Shown: positions 27,001-35,649, counted from the first letter of the stretch. The stretch is 64,000 bases of DNA from CAZYFH01 sp965197395 (GCA_965197395.1 OZ240205.1:992001-1056000), one strand, 5' to 3'. Numbers and translations are program-made. The notes: a model not told the origin generated them from the letters alone.

Positions 27001-27430
27001 CCCCGACGCATTGCATGTGCTGCTCGACGGCACGCTGACGGCGTCCACGCGTGCCGGACGGTCGCGGCAGCTGGCATCGGCCGCCCTCGTCGGGGTCGCG
27101 CCCGCGCTGCAGGGCGGGCCCAGTCGTGAGACCGTGCGCGCGCATGGACGCGCGATCACGCTCGCGATCCCGCGTGACGAGCTGCTGACGGTGCTCGCTG
27201 GAAGCACTAGCCTGGTACAGGGGCTGTTTCGCGCCTTGGCCGAGTCCATCCCAAACGTGCGCGTGCCGCGCGCGCTGCGCGGAACGGCACCCGAACAGGT
27301 CGCCAGCTTTCCGAGGGACGCCTCCATACATCGCTTTCTTCCGGTACTTCGTGAACACTACGTGATACTGGCAGTGCCATTTCGTATGATTGAGACTTCG
27401 GTACGTCGTCATGAGGACTCCTTCTCGTGA
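24059..27430 (+). CDS. ATP/ADP-translocase-like membrane protein with HEAT repeats, C terminus altered by an IS fragment
   Basis: The GTG at 24059 is the first possible host start after the IS200-type element; no clear RBS survives. Residues 1-~420 form about 11-12 membrane helices resembling the NTT/TLC nucleotide transporters ('FYLFGLLLGALLVSQFWTLA' followed by 'IYDPRQARRLFGFIGAGFG'; 'LPVPSSLKRRAKPFLDVTVD'). About 440-930 are HEAT-like helical repeats ('RVLHAINVLESLDKQHLVTP'). A cyclic-nucleotide-binding-like barrel follows (about 950-1060). The last 36 residues come from antisense IS200 sequence ending at 27430, so the second CNB-like domain is lost from this frame. The paralogue at 28121 shows the intact arrangement. 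Confidence 0.75.
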   Translation: MNALRKLIAVVVEVRPDERATTILMFMYSFLAMTTYNIVQPVTRSAFIADFGAGNIPYVLLAAGPAVGLLMHAYGRVDATLPKQWALPLLQVGLAAVLAAFWLLFQTGSRWVSAGFYLFGLLLGALLVSQFWTLAHGIYDPRQARRLFGFIGAGFGLGGMAGAGLIIAGPAGRDALLLFSAGSLLATTGLVVAIARRERRVHDPAVDPENTRTPGVIAALRLVGASPSLRQIAALIGLAALGGVVVDQQLNMAAEQFRGGDEDAVTSFLASVRLVVSASQFVLQIAFVKQIYRLLGLGFALLMLPLGLAATAVPILVSGALLAPAVATVVDRSIRYSVDRTTREMLFLPVPSSLKRRAKPFLDVTVDRLARGTGAVLMLVLIQPWGLGLAWPQLSIVVLVMVGAWLVLAARAKDRYVVAIRNGLESQAVDVRAVDVADLTTVEALLEELAHPEERRVLHAINVLESLDKQHLVTPLLLHHREPAVRARALTMLGGSRPEVVRRWEPMVARLVNDSDADVRAHAIVQLARLRGEDAARLAHSLLTAQSPRAAVSAAVVLASTGRAQDAAVAETTLTTLAADGSDAAALVRRDVAAAIRQLDNRTCRQLLIPLLQDTDPRVAEEAMRSVRAFRPFDRLYVPTLTSLLGDRRLKGGARDVLVAYGEPVVEFLGYALRDPDEDVWVRRHVPATLARIPVQQSMDVLVAHLDDPDGFLRYKVVAAMNHLHRVGPELAFSNDRVEAVVLAETRRFFTHVTLRQALVDAEPVYGDTLLSRVLGEKTARAVDRVYRLLALLHPWRDIESVRWTIERDASARGQAFEYLDNVLSQRVRRVVLPMLEDLPGPERERRGHELLGTRARDLEETLLALINDGDEIVAAAAVDLVGEQRLWNLADDVEHVLAHRPVDDWHVFQAASWTLASRRLTERERRDRWRESLPAIVLADRLGGLSLFRRVEVDEICRLARSGRQVRHEPDDMLLSEGQVPDALHVLLDGTLTASTRAGRSRQLASAALVGVAPALQGGPSRETVRAHGRAITLAIPRDELLTVLAGSTSLVQGLFRALAESIPNVRVPRALRGTAPEQVASFPRDASIHRFLPVLREHYVILAVPFRMIETSVRRHEDSFS

Positions 27431-27643
27431 TGCTTGTGCGGCTCACGGGAAGGAGTTTCCTCACGCGACTCCCGGATACGTCAAACGCTGCTGGCCGCCC
27501 CGGCAAAGCCGGGGGGTCTCCCACGGCAACTAGCCTGGTACAGGGGCTGTTTCGCGCCTTGGCCGAGTCCATCCCAAACGTGCGCGTGCCGCGCGCGCTG
27601 CGCGGAACGGCACCCGAACAGGTCGCCAGCTTTCCGAGGGACG
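27207..27643. repeat. 114-bp host duplication bracketing an IS fragment
   Basis: The segment CTAGCCTGGTACAGG...CCGAGGGACG occurs at 27207-27320 and again at 27530-27643. Between the copies is a 5' portion of the IS200-type element. The left copy joins the IS at the shared bases GGACG, a microhomology between host and IS sequence. Confidence 0.85.
27316..27529 (-). mobile_element. Partial IS200/IS605-family copy
   Basis: This matches 23839-24055 of the intact element except for a 3-base deletion that removes part of 'FIPKY' in TnpA. It keeps the transposase start, about 32 codons, the subterminal hairpin and the terminal GGCAA next to CTAG; the other end of the element is missing. It cannot transpose by itself. 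Confidence 0.85.
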
Positions 27644-28059
27644 TCACAGCCGTGCAGCGCGTGCTGGCGCTCCGGCAAGTGCCGCTGTTCGCCCATGTCA
27701 GCGCAGATGAGCTTCTGCAGCTGGGCGCCCTCACGCGCGTGGAGCCGTTCGACGGTGGCGACATCCTGTCCCGCACCGCCGAGACGCCACTCCGCGTCAT
27801 CCTACGGGGCACGCTCACCGTCGAACGCCAGAGCACGGACGACGCGCCGCGCCGCGCCGGTCCGGGCGACACGGTCGGCGTCTATGAAGCGCTGGCCGGC
27901 GTGCCCCGGGAGACGGGCGCCGACCACGTCGTGGCGACCGAGACCGGGGCGGCGCTGCGGCTGGACCGCGACGAGCTGTTCGACCTGCTTGGCCAGCGCC
28001 CCGCACTGCTAGAGCAGCTCTTCGCCGCGATCGCGCCCCACGAGGTCCAGCCGTCCTAG
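27427..28059 (+). pseudogene. Displaced 3' part of the translocase-HEAT-CNB gene
   Basis: After the IS fragment the host frame resumes at the second copy of 'SLVQGLFRALAESIP' and runs through the second cyclic-nucleotide-binding-like domain ('QVPLFAHVSADELLQLGALT', 'GDTVGVYEALAG') to 'QPS' at 28059. A GTGATG at 27427 overlaps the TGA that ends the upstream frame, so restart is conceivable but the first ~36 residues would be IS-derived. Taken with 24059-27430 it is one gene of about 1200 codons broken by the IS. Confidence 0.7.
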
Positions 28060-28077
28060 CTGTCTTGACACGAGGTC

Positions 28078-28098
28078 CGGGGCGAAGCCCCCGTCTAG
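28078..28098 (+). repeat. GGGGCGAAGCCCC hairpin, solitary copy
   Basis: The sequence CCGGGGCGAAGCCCCCGTCTAG is the same hairpin that ends the 94-bp repeats at 6388 and 59401. It lies 23 bases before the start of the downstream translocase-like gene, in the same orientation. Confidence 0.7.
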
Positions 28099-28120
28099 CA
28101 ACTGCTAAGCTCTGCCGAGG

Positions 28121-31100
28121 ATGTCGCTCCTACAGCGCCTGCGGGCAAGGATCGTCCTGCTGGCGCCGATCGTCCAGGTTCGCAAGGAAGAAATCGCGAC
28201 CATGTTCGGGATGTTCTTCTACTCCTTCCTCGCGATGATCGCCTTCAACATGGTCCGACCGGTCACTCGATCGCAGTTCATCGAAAACCTTGGCGCCGAC
28301 AACCTGCCGTATGTGGACTTCGGCGCAGGCCTGCTGATCGGTCTGATCATGCAGCTCTACCTCCGCGCGACGTCACGCGTGGCGGTGCACAAGATCATCC
28401 CGGTCACCCAGCTCGGCATGGTGGTGCTGCTCATTGGATTCTGGGCGCTCTTTCAGGTCCAGCCGAGCTACGCCGCGATCGGCTTCTACCTCTTCGGAAT
28501 GATCTACGGCGCGCTGCTGATCAGCCAGTTCTGGACGCTCGCCAATGGGACCTATGACCCGCGGCAGGCCAAGCGGCTCTTTGGATTCATCTACGGCGGG
28601 GCCAGCCTCGGCGGCGCAATAGGAGCAGGCTTCACGGCGCTCCTCGCCGAGACCCTTGGCACGAACAACATGCTCCTCAGCAGCGCCGCGGTCCTGGTCG
28701 TCTGCGCCCTCCTCGTGGTCGCGATCGTCCGGCGCGAACGGCCGCGGGTCAGTAGCGCCAAAGCCACGAAGGCCGAGGAGGGGTTGGGGGGACGCGAGGC
28801 CCTTCGGCTGCTCGCCAGCTCGAGACAGGTGCAGCTGATCGCCATGCTGATCGGCTTCGCCGGCCTCGGTGCCATGATCCTCAACCAGCAACTGAGCCTG
28901 GCCATCGAGGACCGCGGGTTGGACGCGATCACGACGTATCTGGCAAGCGTGCGGGTCCTCATGTCGTTGATGGGGTTTGTCCTCCAGGTCGGCCTGACGA
29001 GCCGTATCCATCGGTATCTCGGGATCGGCTTCGCGCTGCTCATCCTCCCGATGAGCCTGACGCTGAGTGGCGGGGTCATTCTGGGTCTCGCGGCCCCGGG
29101 AGCGGCGGCGTTTGGCAGGGTGCTCGATCAGGCGCTCCGCTACAACATCGACCGAACGACCCGGGAGGTGCTCTTTCTTCCGCTCCCGATCGACGTGAAA
29201 ACACGGACGAAGCCGTTCGTCGACGTGACGGTCGATCGCTTGACAAGGGGCCTCGGCGCGATTGTCCTGCTCGTCCTGATCAAGCCGTGGGGCCTCGGCC
29301 TCCACTGGACGCAGCTCACGTATGCCAGCTTCGTGCTGGTGGCGGTCTGGTTCGTCATGGCGGTCCGCGCCAAGCGCGAGTACGTGGCGGCCTTCCGCCG
29401 CAGCATCGAGCAGCGGGACGTGCAGCCCGACGACGTGCGCTTCGATCGGGGCGCGCCGGTTGCCGACCGGTCGACCGTCGAGACCCTGGTCGAGGAGCTG
29501 GCGCACCCAGACGAGAACCGCGTGCTCTACGCCATTGATGTGCTCGAGTCGCTCGACAAGCGCAATCTGGTGACGCCGCTCCTCCTGCACCACGAGTCGG
29601 CGGCCGTCCGGGCACGGGCGCTCGCCGCCCTTGGCGCCGCCCGCTCCGACATCGCGGAACGGTGGGTCCCGGCCATTCATCGGCTCGTCAAGGACGCCGA
29701 CCCGGAGGTCCGCGCGGCCGCGGTCAGTGCCCTGGCGACGATCCGCAACGAAGATGCGGCTGGTTTCGCCCGGTCCCTGCTCGACGACCCCGACCCCCGC
29801 ATCGTGGCGACCGCCGCGGTCGTGCTGTCCTCGAGCGAGGAGGACGCCGACCAGGCGGCGGCGGAGCAGGCGCTATCGTCCCTCGCGACCGACACACGCG
29901 ACAGCGCCAGCCTCGTGCGACGCGACCTGTCGGCCGCCATCCGACAAGTCGGCAAGCCGAGGTCGCGCGAGCTGCTGGTGCCCCTGCTCCACGATTCCGA
30001 CCCCGAGGTTGCCGATGAGGCGATGCGTAGCGTGCGTGCGCTTGGCACGGACGACTTCATGTTCGCCCCGACGCTCGTGTCGCTGCTCGGGAACCGGCGG
30101 CTCAAGAGCGGCGCCCGCGAGACGCTCGTCGGCTACGGCGAACCGGTGATCGACGTGCTGAAGTACTTTCTCGACGACCCCGACGAAGACGTCTGGGTGC
30201 GCCGGCACCTGCCCGCCACCTTCGCGCGCATTCCGTGCCAACGGTCGATGGACATCCTGATCGATACCTTGTCGACCAACGACAGCTTCCTGCGGTTCAA
30301 GACGCTGGCCGCGGTCGAGAAGCTGCGGCGCGAGCATCCGTCGCTGGCCTTCAAAAGAGACCCGATCGAGTCGCTGGCGTTGGGCGAGGCGCGCAAGTAC
30401 TTCAACCGGCTGAGCCTGCATTACAACCTCTTCGTCCGGGCGGCGATGCCGAAAGACTCGCTTGTGGCGGTCGCCCTGGACGAGAAGCTCACGCGATCGG
30501 TCGACCGCCTCTACCGGCTGCTCGGGCTGTTGTATCCGTGGAAGGACATCGCCGCCGCACGGGCAGCGATCGAGCATGGCGACGCGGGCAAGCGCGCGGG
30601 TGCGCTGGAGTATCTCGACAATGTGCTGTCGGGCCAGCTGCGTCACCGTCTGTTGCCGATCCTCGAGGATTCGCCGCTCGAGGAGAAGGTCCGGCGCGGC
30701 AACGTGCTGCTCAAGACCCGGCCCCGCGACGTCGAGGAGACATTGCTCGAGCTGATCAACGACGACGACCAAGTGGTAGCGGCCGCCGCGATCGCCCTCG
30801 TCGGCGACAAGGCCCTGTGGGACCTGCGGGAGGACGTCGAGCACGTGCTGGCGCATCGCGACGTCACGGACTGGTACGTGTTCGAGGCGGCATCGTGGAC
30901 CCTGGCGTCGTACGCGCTCACACACGAACGGCGACGCGACCGCTGGGTCGAGGCGTTGCCGGCTGCCTCGCTCGTGGAGCGGATACGCGGGCTCCCGCTG
31001 TTTGCGTCGGTCGGTATCGACGAGCTGTTTCGCATCGCGGATGCCGGTCATCAGACGCGCCATGATGCGGGCACGACGCTCTTCCGCGAAGGGGCGGTGC

Positions 31101-31849
31101 CCAAACAGCTCCACGTGTTGCTGGACGGCACCGTCGTGGCGACGGGCCACCGCGGTGGATCGCGCGAGATCGGATCCCCCGCTCCGCTGGGATTCGAGGA
31201 AGCGCTCGACGGCTGTTTGATGTCCGAGAACATCAAGACGACCGGACCCGCGGTGTCGCTCACCTTGAGCACGGACGAGCTCCAGACGCTGCTCGCCGAC
31301 AACACCGACCTGGTGCAGGGGCTGTTCCGCACGCTCGCGGCGCGCCACGGTGCCCGGTCCGGCTTCATTCGCAGCTCGGCGGCGATCGACCTGGACCGCC
31401 TCCCGGATCACGAGCTCACCGCGGTGCAAAAGGGCCTGGCGCTGCAGCGGATTCCACTGTTCGTCAAGGTCAGCGGCGCCGAAATGCTGCATTTGGCGGC
31501 GATCTCCTCGCGCGTCGACCTGGAAGAGGGTGAGGTCGTCGCGGACCAGAGCACGCCGTTCGGTCTTGGGATCCTCCTGGCCGGCGAGCTGTCCCTTCAG
31601 GCGGCCGCCAGCCCGGAGGTGGTCGCGCGGGCCCGGCCAGGTGACGTCATCGGGATGTACGAAACGCTGGCCAACGTCGAAAGCGCAGGTGGCGACGTGC
31701 GTCTGGTCGCGACGGAGAGCGGCACCGCGTTGCACATCGACCGCGACGAGCTCTTCGACCTCGTGGGGCAGCGACCCGAGCTCTTGCAGCAGATCTTCGC
31801 GGCGATCTTCGCGCGCGGTGGCCCGCCGCCGCCGCTCCCGGGCGCCTGA
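28121..31849 (+). CDS. ATP/ADP-translocase-like membrane domain fused to HEAT repeats and two cyclic-nucleotide-binding-like domains
   Basis: The 1242-residue product is intact. Residues 1-~420 are about 11-12 membrane helices of the NTT/TLC nucleotide-transporter type ('SQFWTLANGTYDPRQAKRLF' and 'LPLPIDVKTRTKPFVDVTVD'). About 450-930 are HEAT-like repeats with 'HPDENRVLYAIDVLESLDKR' and 'DPDEDVWVRRHLPATFARIP'. Two CNB-type beta-barrels lie at about 956-1060 ('GLPLFASVGIDELFRIADAG') and 1110-1230 ('IPLFVKVSGAEMLHLAAISS'). The canonical CNB phosphate-binding arginine motif is not evident, so the ligand is uncertain. It is a tandem paralogue of the preceding broken gene. A nucleotide exchanger gated by cytosolic sensor domains is inference. 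Confidence 0.82.
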   Translation: MSLLQRLRARIVLLAPIVQVRKEEIATMFGMFFYSFLAMIAFNMVRPVTRSQFIENLGADNLPYVDFGAGLLIGLIMQLYLRATSRVAVHKIIPVTQLGMVVLLIGFWALFQVQPSYAAIGFYLFGMIYGALLISQFWTLANGTYDPRQAKRLFGFIYGGASLGGAIGAGFTALLAETLGTNNMLLSSAAVLVVCALLVVAIVRRERPRVSSAKATKAEEGLGGREALRLLASSRQVQLIAMLIGFAGLGAMILNQQLSLAIEDRGLDAITTYLASVRVLMSLMGFVLQVGLTSRIHRYLGIGFALLILPMSLTLSGGVILGLAAPGAAAFGRVLDQALRYNIDRTTREVLFLPLPIDVKTRTKPFVDVTVDRLTRGLGAIVLLVLIKPWGLGLHWTQLTYASFVLVAVWFVMAVRAKREYVAAFRRSIEQRDVQPDDVRFDRGAPVADRSTVETLVEELAHPDENRVLYAIDVLESLDKRNLVTPLLLHHESAAVRARALAALGAARSDIAERWVPAIHRLVKDADPEVRAAAVSALATIRNEDAAGFARSLLDDPDPRIVATAAVVLSSSEEDADQAAAEQALSSLATDTRDSASLVRRDLSAAIRQVGKPRSRELLVPLLHDSDPEVADEAMRSVRALGTDDFMFAPTLVSLLGNRRLKSGARETLVGYGEPVIDVLKYFLDDPDEDVWVRRHLPATFARIPCQRSMDILIDTLSTNDSFLRFKTLAAVEKLRREHPSLAFKRDPIESLALGEARKYFNRLSLHYNLFVRAAMPKDSLVAVALDEKLTRSVDRLYRLLGLLYPWKDIAAARAAIEHGDAGKRAGALEYLDNVLSGQLRHRLLPILEDSPLEEKVRRGNVLLKTRPRDVEETLLELINDDDQVVAAAAIALVGDKALWDLREDVEHVLAHRDVTDWYVFEAASWTLASYALTHERRRDRWVEALPAASLVERIRGLPLFASVGIDELFRIADAGHQTRHDAGTTLFREGAVPKQLHVLLDGTVVATGHRGGSREIGSPAPLGFEEALDGCLMSENIKTTGPAVSLTLSTDELQTLLADNTDLVQGLFRTLAARHGARSGFIRSSAAIDLDRLPDHELTAVQKGLALQRIPLFVKVSGAEMLHLAAISSRVDLEEGEVVADQSTPFGLGILLAGELSLQAAASPEVVARARPGDVIGMYETLANVESAGGDVRLVATESGTALHIDRDELFDLVGQRPELLQQIFAAIFARGGPPPPLPGA

Positions 31850-31894
31850 GTCTCTTCTGTGATAGAACGGAGGAAGAGACGAAAGGAGAACACT

Positions 31895-32632
31895 ATGATC
31901 GCGTATCCAACCAGACTCGTCGCCGCCGCCGTGGTGCTGGCCGCGGTCGCGATACCGGCTCCGCTCCAGGGGCAGACGGGCGACGCCCTCGAAAGGGCGG
32001 TCGAGCAGGCACTCAGAGACGACCGTAAGCTCCGCGACCTCGAGGTGACGGCGGCCGGGAGCGAGGTCACCCTCGCGGGGCGGGTCGAGACATTCTGGGA
32101 GAAGAGCGAGGCGTTACGACGCACGTTCGAGGTGCCGGGGGTCGGCACCGTCGCGAGCGAGATCGAGATACCGGCGGTCGAGGACGAACAAGAGCTGATC
32201 GACGAGGTGATCAAGGCAATCCAGCGCTACGAGTACACGACCATGTGGGATCAGATCGATTTCCGCATGCTCGAGGGCGCGGTGACCCTCAGCGGCCGCG
32301 TTCACCCGCTGCGCGACAAGGCCGGGGAGCTCTTCGAGCGGATCGCGAAGGTCAAGGGCGTGCAGGACCTCCAGGTGAACCTGGAGACGCTGCCCGCCCG
32401 GGGGAGTGACGAGACGATTCGGAACTCCATACGCCGTCAGCTCCTCCGCAACGAGCACTTCCAGCGTACGGCGAGATCGCGGAACCCACCGTACCGGATC
32501 ATCGTGGACAACGGCCACGTCACCCTCCTCGGCTACGCGCAGAGCGACATCGAGCGGGTCGAGATGGAACGCATCGTCGGACAGACGAACGGCGTGCTGC
32601 GCGTCTACAACCAGCTCCAGACACTCCAGTAG
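31895..32632 (+). CDS. Exported BON-domain protein
   Basis: AAGGAG precedes the ATG at 31895. The 245-residue product has a signal peptide (about 1-27) and three BON repeats: about 35-95 ('LRDLEVTAAGSEVTLAGRVE'), 105-170 ('DFRMLEGAVTLSGRVHPL') and 180-245 ('RIIVDNGHVTLLGYAQSDIE'). OsmY/BON proteins act in the periplasm and are thought to bind membranes or phospholipid. It starts 45 bases after the translocase-like gene and may share its transcript. Confidence 0.88.
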   Translation: MIAYPTRLVAAAVVLAAVAIPAPLQGQTGDALERAVEQALRDDRKLRDLEVTAAGSEVTLAGRVETFWEKSEALRRTFEVPGVGTVASEIEIPAVEDEQELIDEVIKAIQRYEYTTMWDQIDFRMLEGAVTLSGRVHPLRDKAGELFERIAKVKGVQDLQVNLETLPARGSDETIRNSIRRQLLRNEHFQRTARSRNPPYRIIVDNGHVTLLGYAQSDIERVEMERIVGQTNGVLRVYNQLQTLQ

Positions 32633-32645
32633 GTGAAGCCGGGAC

Positions 32646-34337
32646 CTACATACCGATCCGGGGCGGATCGGATTCCCGCTCGATACCCACGACCACGAAC
32701 CCGTCGGCCGCCGGGCGCAGGTAGACGCCAACTCGGCGGTTCCAGCGCGGATGGTCGTCGTGCAGCGTGTGGATCTCCGCGAGCAGATAGCGGTTACCCC
32801 CGGTGAGGTCACTCGGCGTTCGGGGCAGCGGGACGACCGCCTCTCGGTAGTCTCGCGCCTCGCCGACCGCCCGCGTGCGGCCGGTCGCGTTGTCGTAGGT
32901 CGACCACGCCACCCGGTAGATGGAGCCCGGCGGGGCGAAGCCGTACTGCTCCGAGAGGTTGGCGAAGGCGAGCCCGCCGGCGCCGACTGTGAAGTCATCG
33001 AGTGGATTCAGCCGGTTCAGGTAGTAACGGGCCGTCTTGCGCTGGCGCGCGATCAACACGTCGAGAAAGTACGCTGCCTCGACCGGATCCGAGAACGCGC
33101 CTGTGTCGACGATCGCGTGGAGCTCGTCCGGCGTGAACCGCATGATGATCTTCGCGGCCCAGAACGCGTCGCGGTCCGTCATCCGGACGAACGCGGGGTT
33201 GGGGTAATCGTTGCGCCACTCGTGGGGCTCGTAGGACACCGCCTCCCAACGCCCGACCGAGTCGTATTCCGGAAGACTCGGCCAGTCGACCGTTCGATAC
33301 TTCGGTGTCCGCAGTCCGAAGCCCCACACGTTGCGCTTCACTTCATCGAGGTCGAGCCAGTAGCTAAAGCTCAGGTTCGGGAGCTGCGCCTCGACGCTGC
33401 CGCTGCCGAACGTCGATCCGAAGTCCAGCATGTAGTGCCGGATGAACCGCCGCCCGCCGACCTCGACGAAGCTGTCTTGCGTGTTGTGGGCCCGGGTGTC
33501 GTCGTGGTTCGTCCACGCGGCGAAGAGACGCAGTCCGCGGAGCTCGCGCCGGTTCTCGTGGGGGATGACGTCGTTCGGGTCATCCGACCGCGTCCCGTAG
33601 TAGCGAAAGGGTCCCAGTGGACGACCTGGCAGATACTTGCTGGCGGTGACCCGGATCCGGCCGTCGCCGAGGCGCGGCACCCGACGCAACATGCGCCGAA
33701 GAAAGGCCCGCGTGAGCGGCGTCTCATCGCCGAACTCGTCCTCGAGCTTCGTTCCAGGCTCGATCGTGAGCCCGGCTTCCGGATCCATCGCGACGATGTA
33801 GTTCTCCGGCGTGTTGTAGCCGATCGCGTAGAACAGCTTCGTGCCGATGATCTCGGCCGCGGAGCTGAGCTCGGGAATCCCCACCGGGTCGAACTTGATG
33901 ACGTATCGATCGCCCCGACCGTCGATGATCTGGAAACCCGGAGTCAGCCCACCAATCTTGGTGCGGAAGACGCGCCACGGCGTCCCCATGTCCGGGCCAT
34001 CACCCGCGTCGGGGCCGCGCGCGAGGTGGGCGATGGACAGACGCCGTCGGCCGTGACGATTGGTGAACCAGGAGCTGTCGGGTACCTCGTCCAGCGTGTT
34101 GGCGTTCACCGCCTCGGTCGGATCAGGCATGCCGAGGTCGCGCACGATGTGCCCGAACCGATCAAATAGGTCGCTCAACTCGATCTCGACCGGCTCCGCC
34201 GCCACGTCGAGCATGTCGTCGTCGGCGAGGAGCGGGTCGTCTGGAAAGAACTTCGGCTGCTGGGCCACCGGCAACGCTGACAGCACGCCCAACGCGCCGG
34301 CGACCACCCACGGAACGGCGTGACGTCGCATCCTCAT
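32646..34337 (-). CDS. Exported protein with protein-kinase-like motifs
   Basis: The start at 34337 leaves a 563-residue product with a signal peptide (about 1-26). I do not recognise the family, but an ordered set of kinase-fold residues is visible: a strand with lysine 'RYVIKFDP' (K148), a helix glutamate 'SSAAEIIGTKLFYAIG' (E162), a catalytic-loop-like 'WTNHDDTRAHNTQD' (D280 and N285, five apart) and 'YMLDFGSTFG' (DFG 305-307). Secreted kinase-like folds (HipA/CotH/FAM20 type) are the nearest comparison; activity is inferred only. The gene is 22 bases downstream of the Omp85-like gene, so the two should work together at the envelope. Confidence 0.7.
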   Translation of the reverse strand: MRMRRHAVPWVVAGALGVLSALPVAQQPKFFPDDPLLADDDMLDVAAEPVEIELSDLFDRFGHIVRDLGMPDPTEAVNANTLDEVPDSSWFTNRHGRRRLSIAHLARGPDAGDGPDMGTPWRVFRTKIGGLTPGFQIIDGRGDRYVIKFDPVGIPELSSAAEIIGTKLFYAIGYNTPENYIVAMDPEAGLTIEPGTKLEDEFGDETPLTRAFLRRMLRRVPRLGDGRIRVTASKYLPGRPLGPFRYYGTRSDDPNDVIPHENRRELRGLRLFAAWTNHDDTRAHNTQDSFVEVGGRRFIRHYMLDFGSTFGSGSVEAQLPNLSFSYWLDLDEVKRNVWGFGLRTPKYRTVDWPSLPEYDSVGRWEAVSYEPHEWRNDYPNPAFVRMTDRDAFWAAKIIMRFTPDELHAIVDTGAFSDPVEAAYFLDVLIARQRKTARYYLNRLNPLDDFTVGAGGLAFANLSEQYGFAPPGSIYRVAWSTYDNATGRTRAVGEARDYREAVVPLPRTPSDLTGGNRYLLAEIHTLHDDHPRWNRRVGVYLRPAADGFVVVGIERESDPPRIGM

Positions 34338-34359
34338 CCCTACGGTTAGTCCCAACCCA

Positions 34360-35622
34360 TCAGAAACTCGGACCCGATCCGACATGCAGGATGAAGCCCT
34401 CGTTGCTCTTCGCGAAGTCGAATCGCAACACGGCGCCCCCCGGTCCGTGACCGCGGATCCCGAAGCCGTAGCCCGACTTCATCCCGTCGAAGCTCAGCGC
34501 ATCGGCCGCCGAGAACACCTTGCCCGCGTCGTAGAAGAACGCGAAGTCGGCATAGGTCCAGACCTCCCAGCGATACTCGACATTGAGCACCAGATTGCGG
34601 GTGTCGCGGAAGCGGTATTCGCGGAACCCGCGGATCGAGTTCGCACCACCGAGCGTCTCCATCAGATAGAACGGCACGATCCCGCCGTCGTCCCCGACCG
34701 CGTGCGAGGTCCGCAGACGCAGGGCCAGTATTCGGTTGCGATATCCCAGCGGCACGTGTGCCGTCACCTCACCGACCATCCGGGTGAAATCGAACGTGTC
34801 CAGGTCCCGGTCGTCGTAGCGGTGCGCCGCCCCGGCGAGGGTCACGCCGACTGAGGGGGCGACGCTCTCGTCGCGCAGGTGGATGGCCGCTCGCCCGCCG
34901 TAGACGAGGTAGTCGGTCGTCGCGCCGAACCCCGGCGTCGCCGCGGGATTGAACCGGGTGTCGAGACTCGCGCCGCTCGAGCCGGGGCTCGTCCGCGCCG
35001 TGAGCCACTGGAGCTCTGCGTCCAGCTCCACGATGTCGCCTGCCCACGCCGCAAGACCTGCCGCCAGCGCTCGGTCCTCCAACCGATACGTCGAACGGTC
35101 GCCGCCACTTGAGTCGCCACCGAGACCGAAGTAGCGCAGCGACGTGAAGTCGTGAGACCGCGCCGTGAAGCGCGCCTCAACCGGAAGGAGACTGTTGGCA
35201 CGCGGGAACACGACCACGCCGGCATCGTACGCCTGGTATCCACGCGTGGAGTAGCGTGCGTTTGCCGTGAACTGCAGGAGATCGCTGCTGTAGCCGCTGA
35301 TGTAGCCCCCACCACCGACGAGACCCGAGCCGGCAGACATTCCACCGACGACTGGCCGGAACCCAGAGAACCCCTTCGCGAACAGCCGTCGCGGCAGCCG
35401 CCAGGTTTCGAAGAATCGGACCCGCGCCTCGGCGGTGGAGATCGTGTACGGCTCAAGCTCCGCTTGCTTCGCCTCGCGGGCGCGCCGGAGGATCTCCTGC
35501 CGGCTCGCTGGCTCGGACCCCTCCTGGCCCTCGTCTCCGTCCGGATGCGCCGTCGCGGCTACGGGCCCGGCGCCGGCCGCGACAAGGCAGAAAAGCAGGA
35601 CGCGCGCGGGGAGGATACCCAT
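34360..35622 (-). CDS. Omp85/BamA-type outer-membrane barrel protein
   Basis: The ATG at 35622 opens a 420-residue protein with a signal peptide (about 1-25) and a short periplasmic segment, then a long run of amphipathic strands. The C-terminal half has the Omp85 barrel signature: 'LGGANSIRGFREYRFRDTRN' (the RGF-like L6 motif), 'NVEYRWEVWTYADFAFFYDA' and the terminal 'ILHVGSGPSF' ending in phenylalanine. POTRA domains are absent or very short, so it resembles the surface-antigen D15-like barrels and not BamA itself. It is the first gene of a unit with the kinase-like exported protein. Confidence 0.83.
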   Translation of the reverse strand: MGILPARVLLFCLVAAGAGPVAATAHPDGDEGQEGSEPASRQEILRRAREAKQAELEPYTISTAEARVRFFETWRLPRRLFAKGFSGFRPVVGGMSAGSGLVGGGGYISGYSSDLLQFTANARYSTRGYQAYDAGVVVFPRANSLLPVEARFTARSHDFTSLRYFGLGGDSSGGDRSTYRLEDRALAAGLAAWAGDIVELDAELQWLTARTSPGSSGASLDTRFNPAATPGFGATTDYLVYGGRAAIHLRDESVAPSVGVTLAGAAHRYDDRDLDTFDFTRMVGEVTAHVPLGYRNRILALRLRTSHAVGDDGGIVPFYLMETLGGANSIRGFREYRFRDTRNLVLNVEYRWEVWTYADFAFFYDAGKVFSAADALSFDGMKSGYGFGIRGHGPGGAVLRFDFAKSNEGFILHVGSGPSF

Positions 35623-35649
35623 TAGAGCCTCGGGGGATCCTACTTTAGA

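Noticed and set aside
32751..34169. Plus-strand open frame of 472 codons opposite the kinase-like gene
   Set aside because: Arg/Val-rich shadow; the minus-strand frame has signal peptide and motif order.
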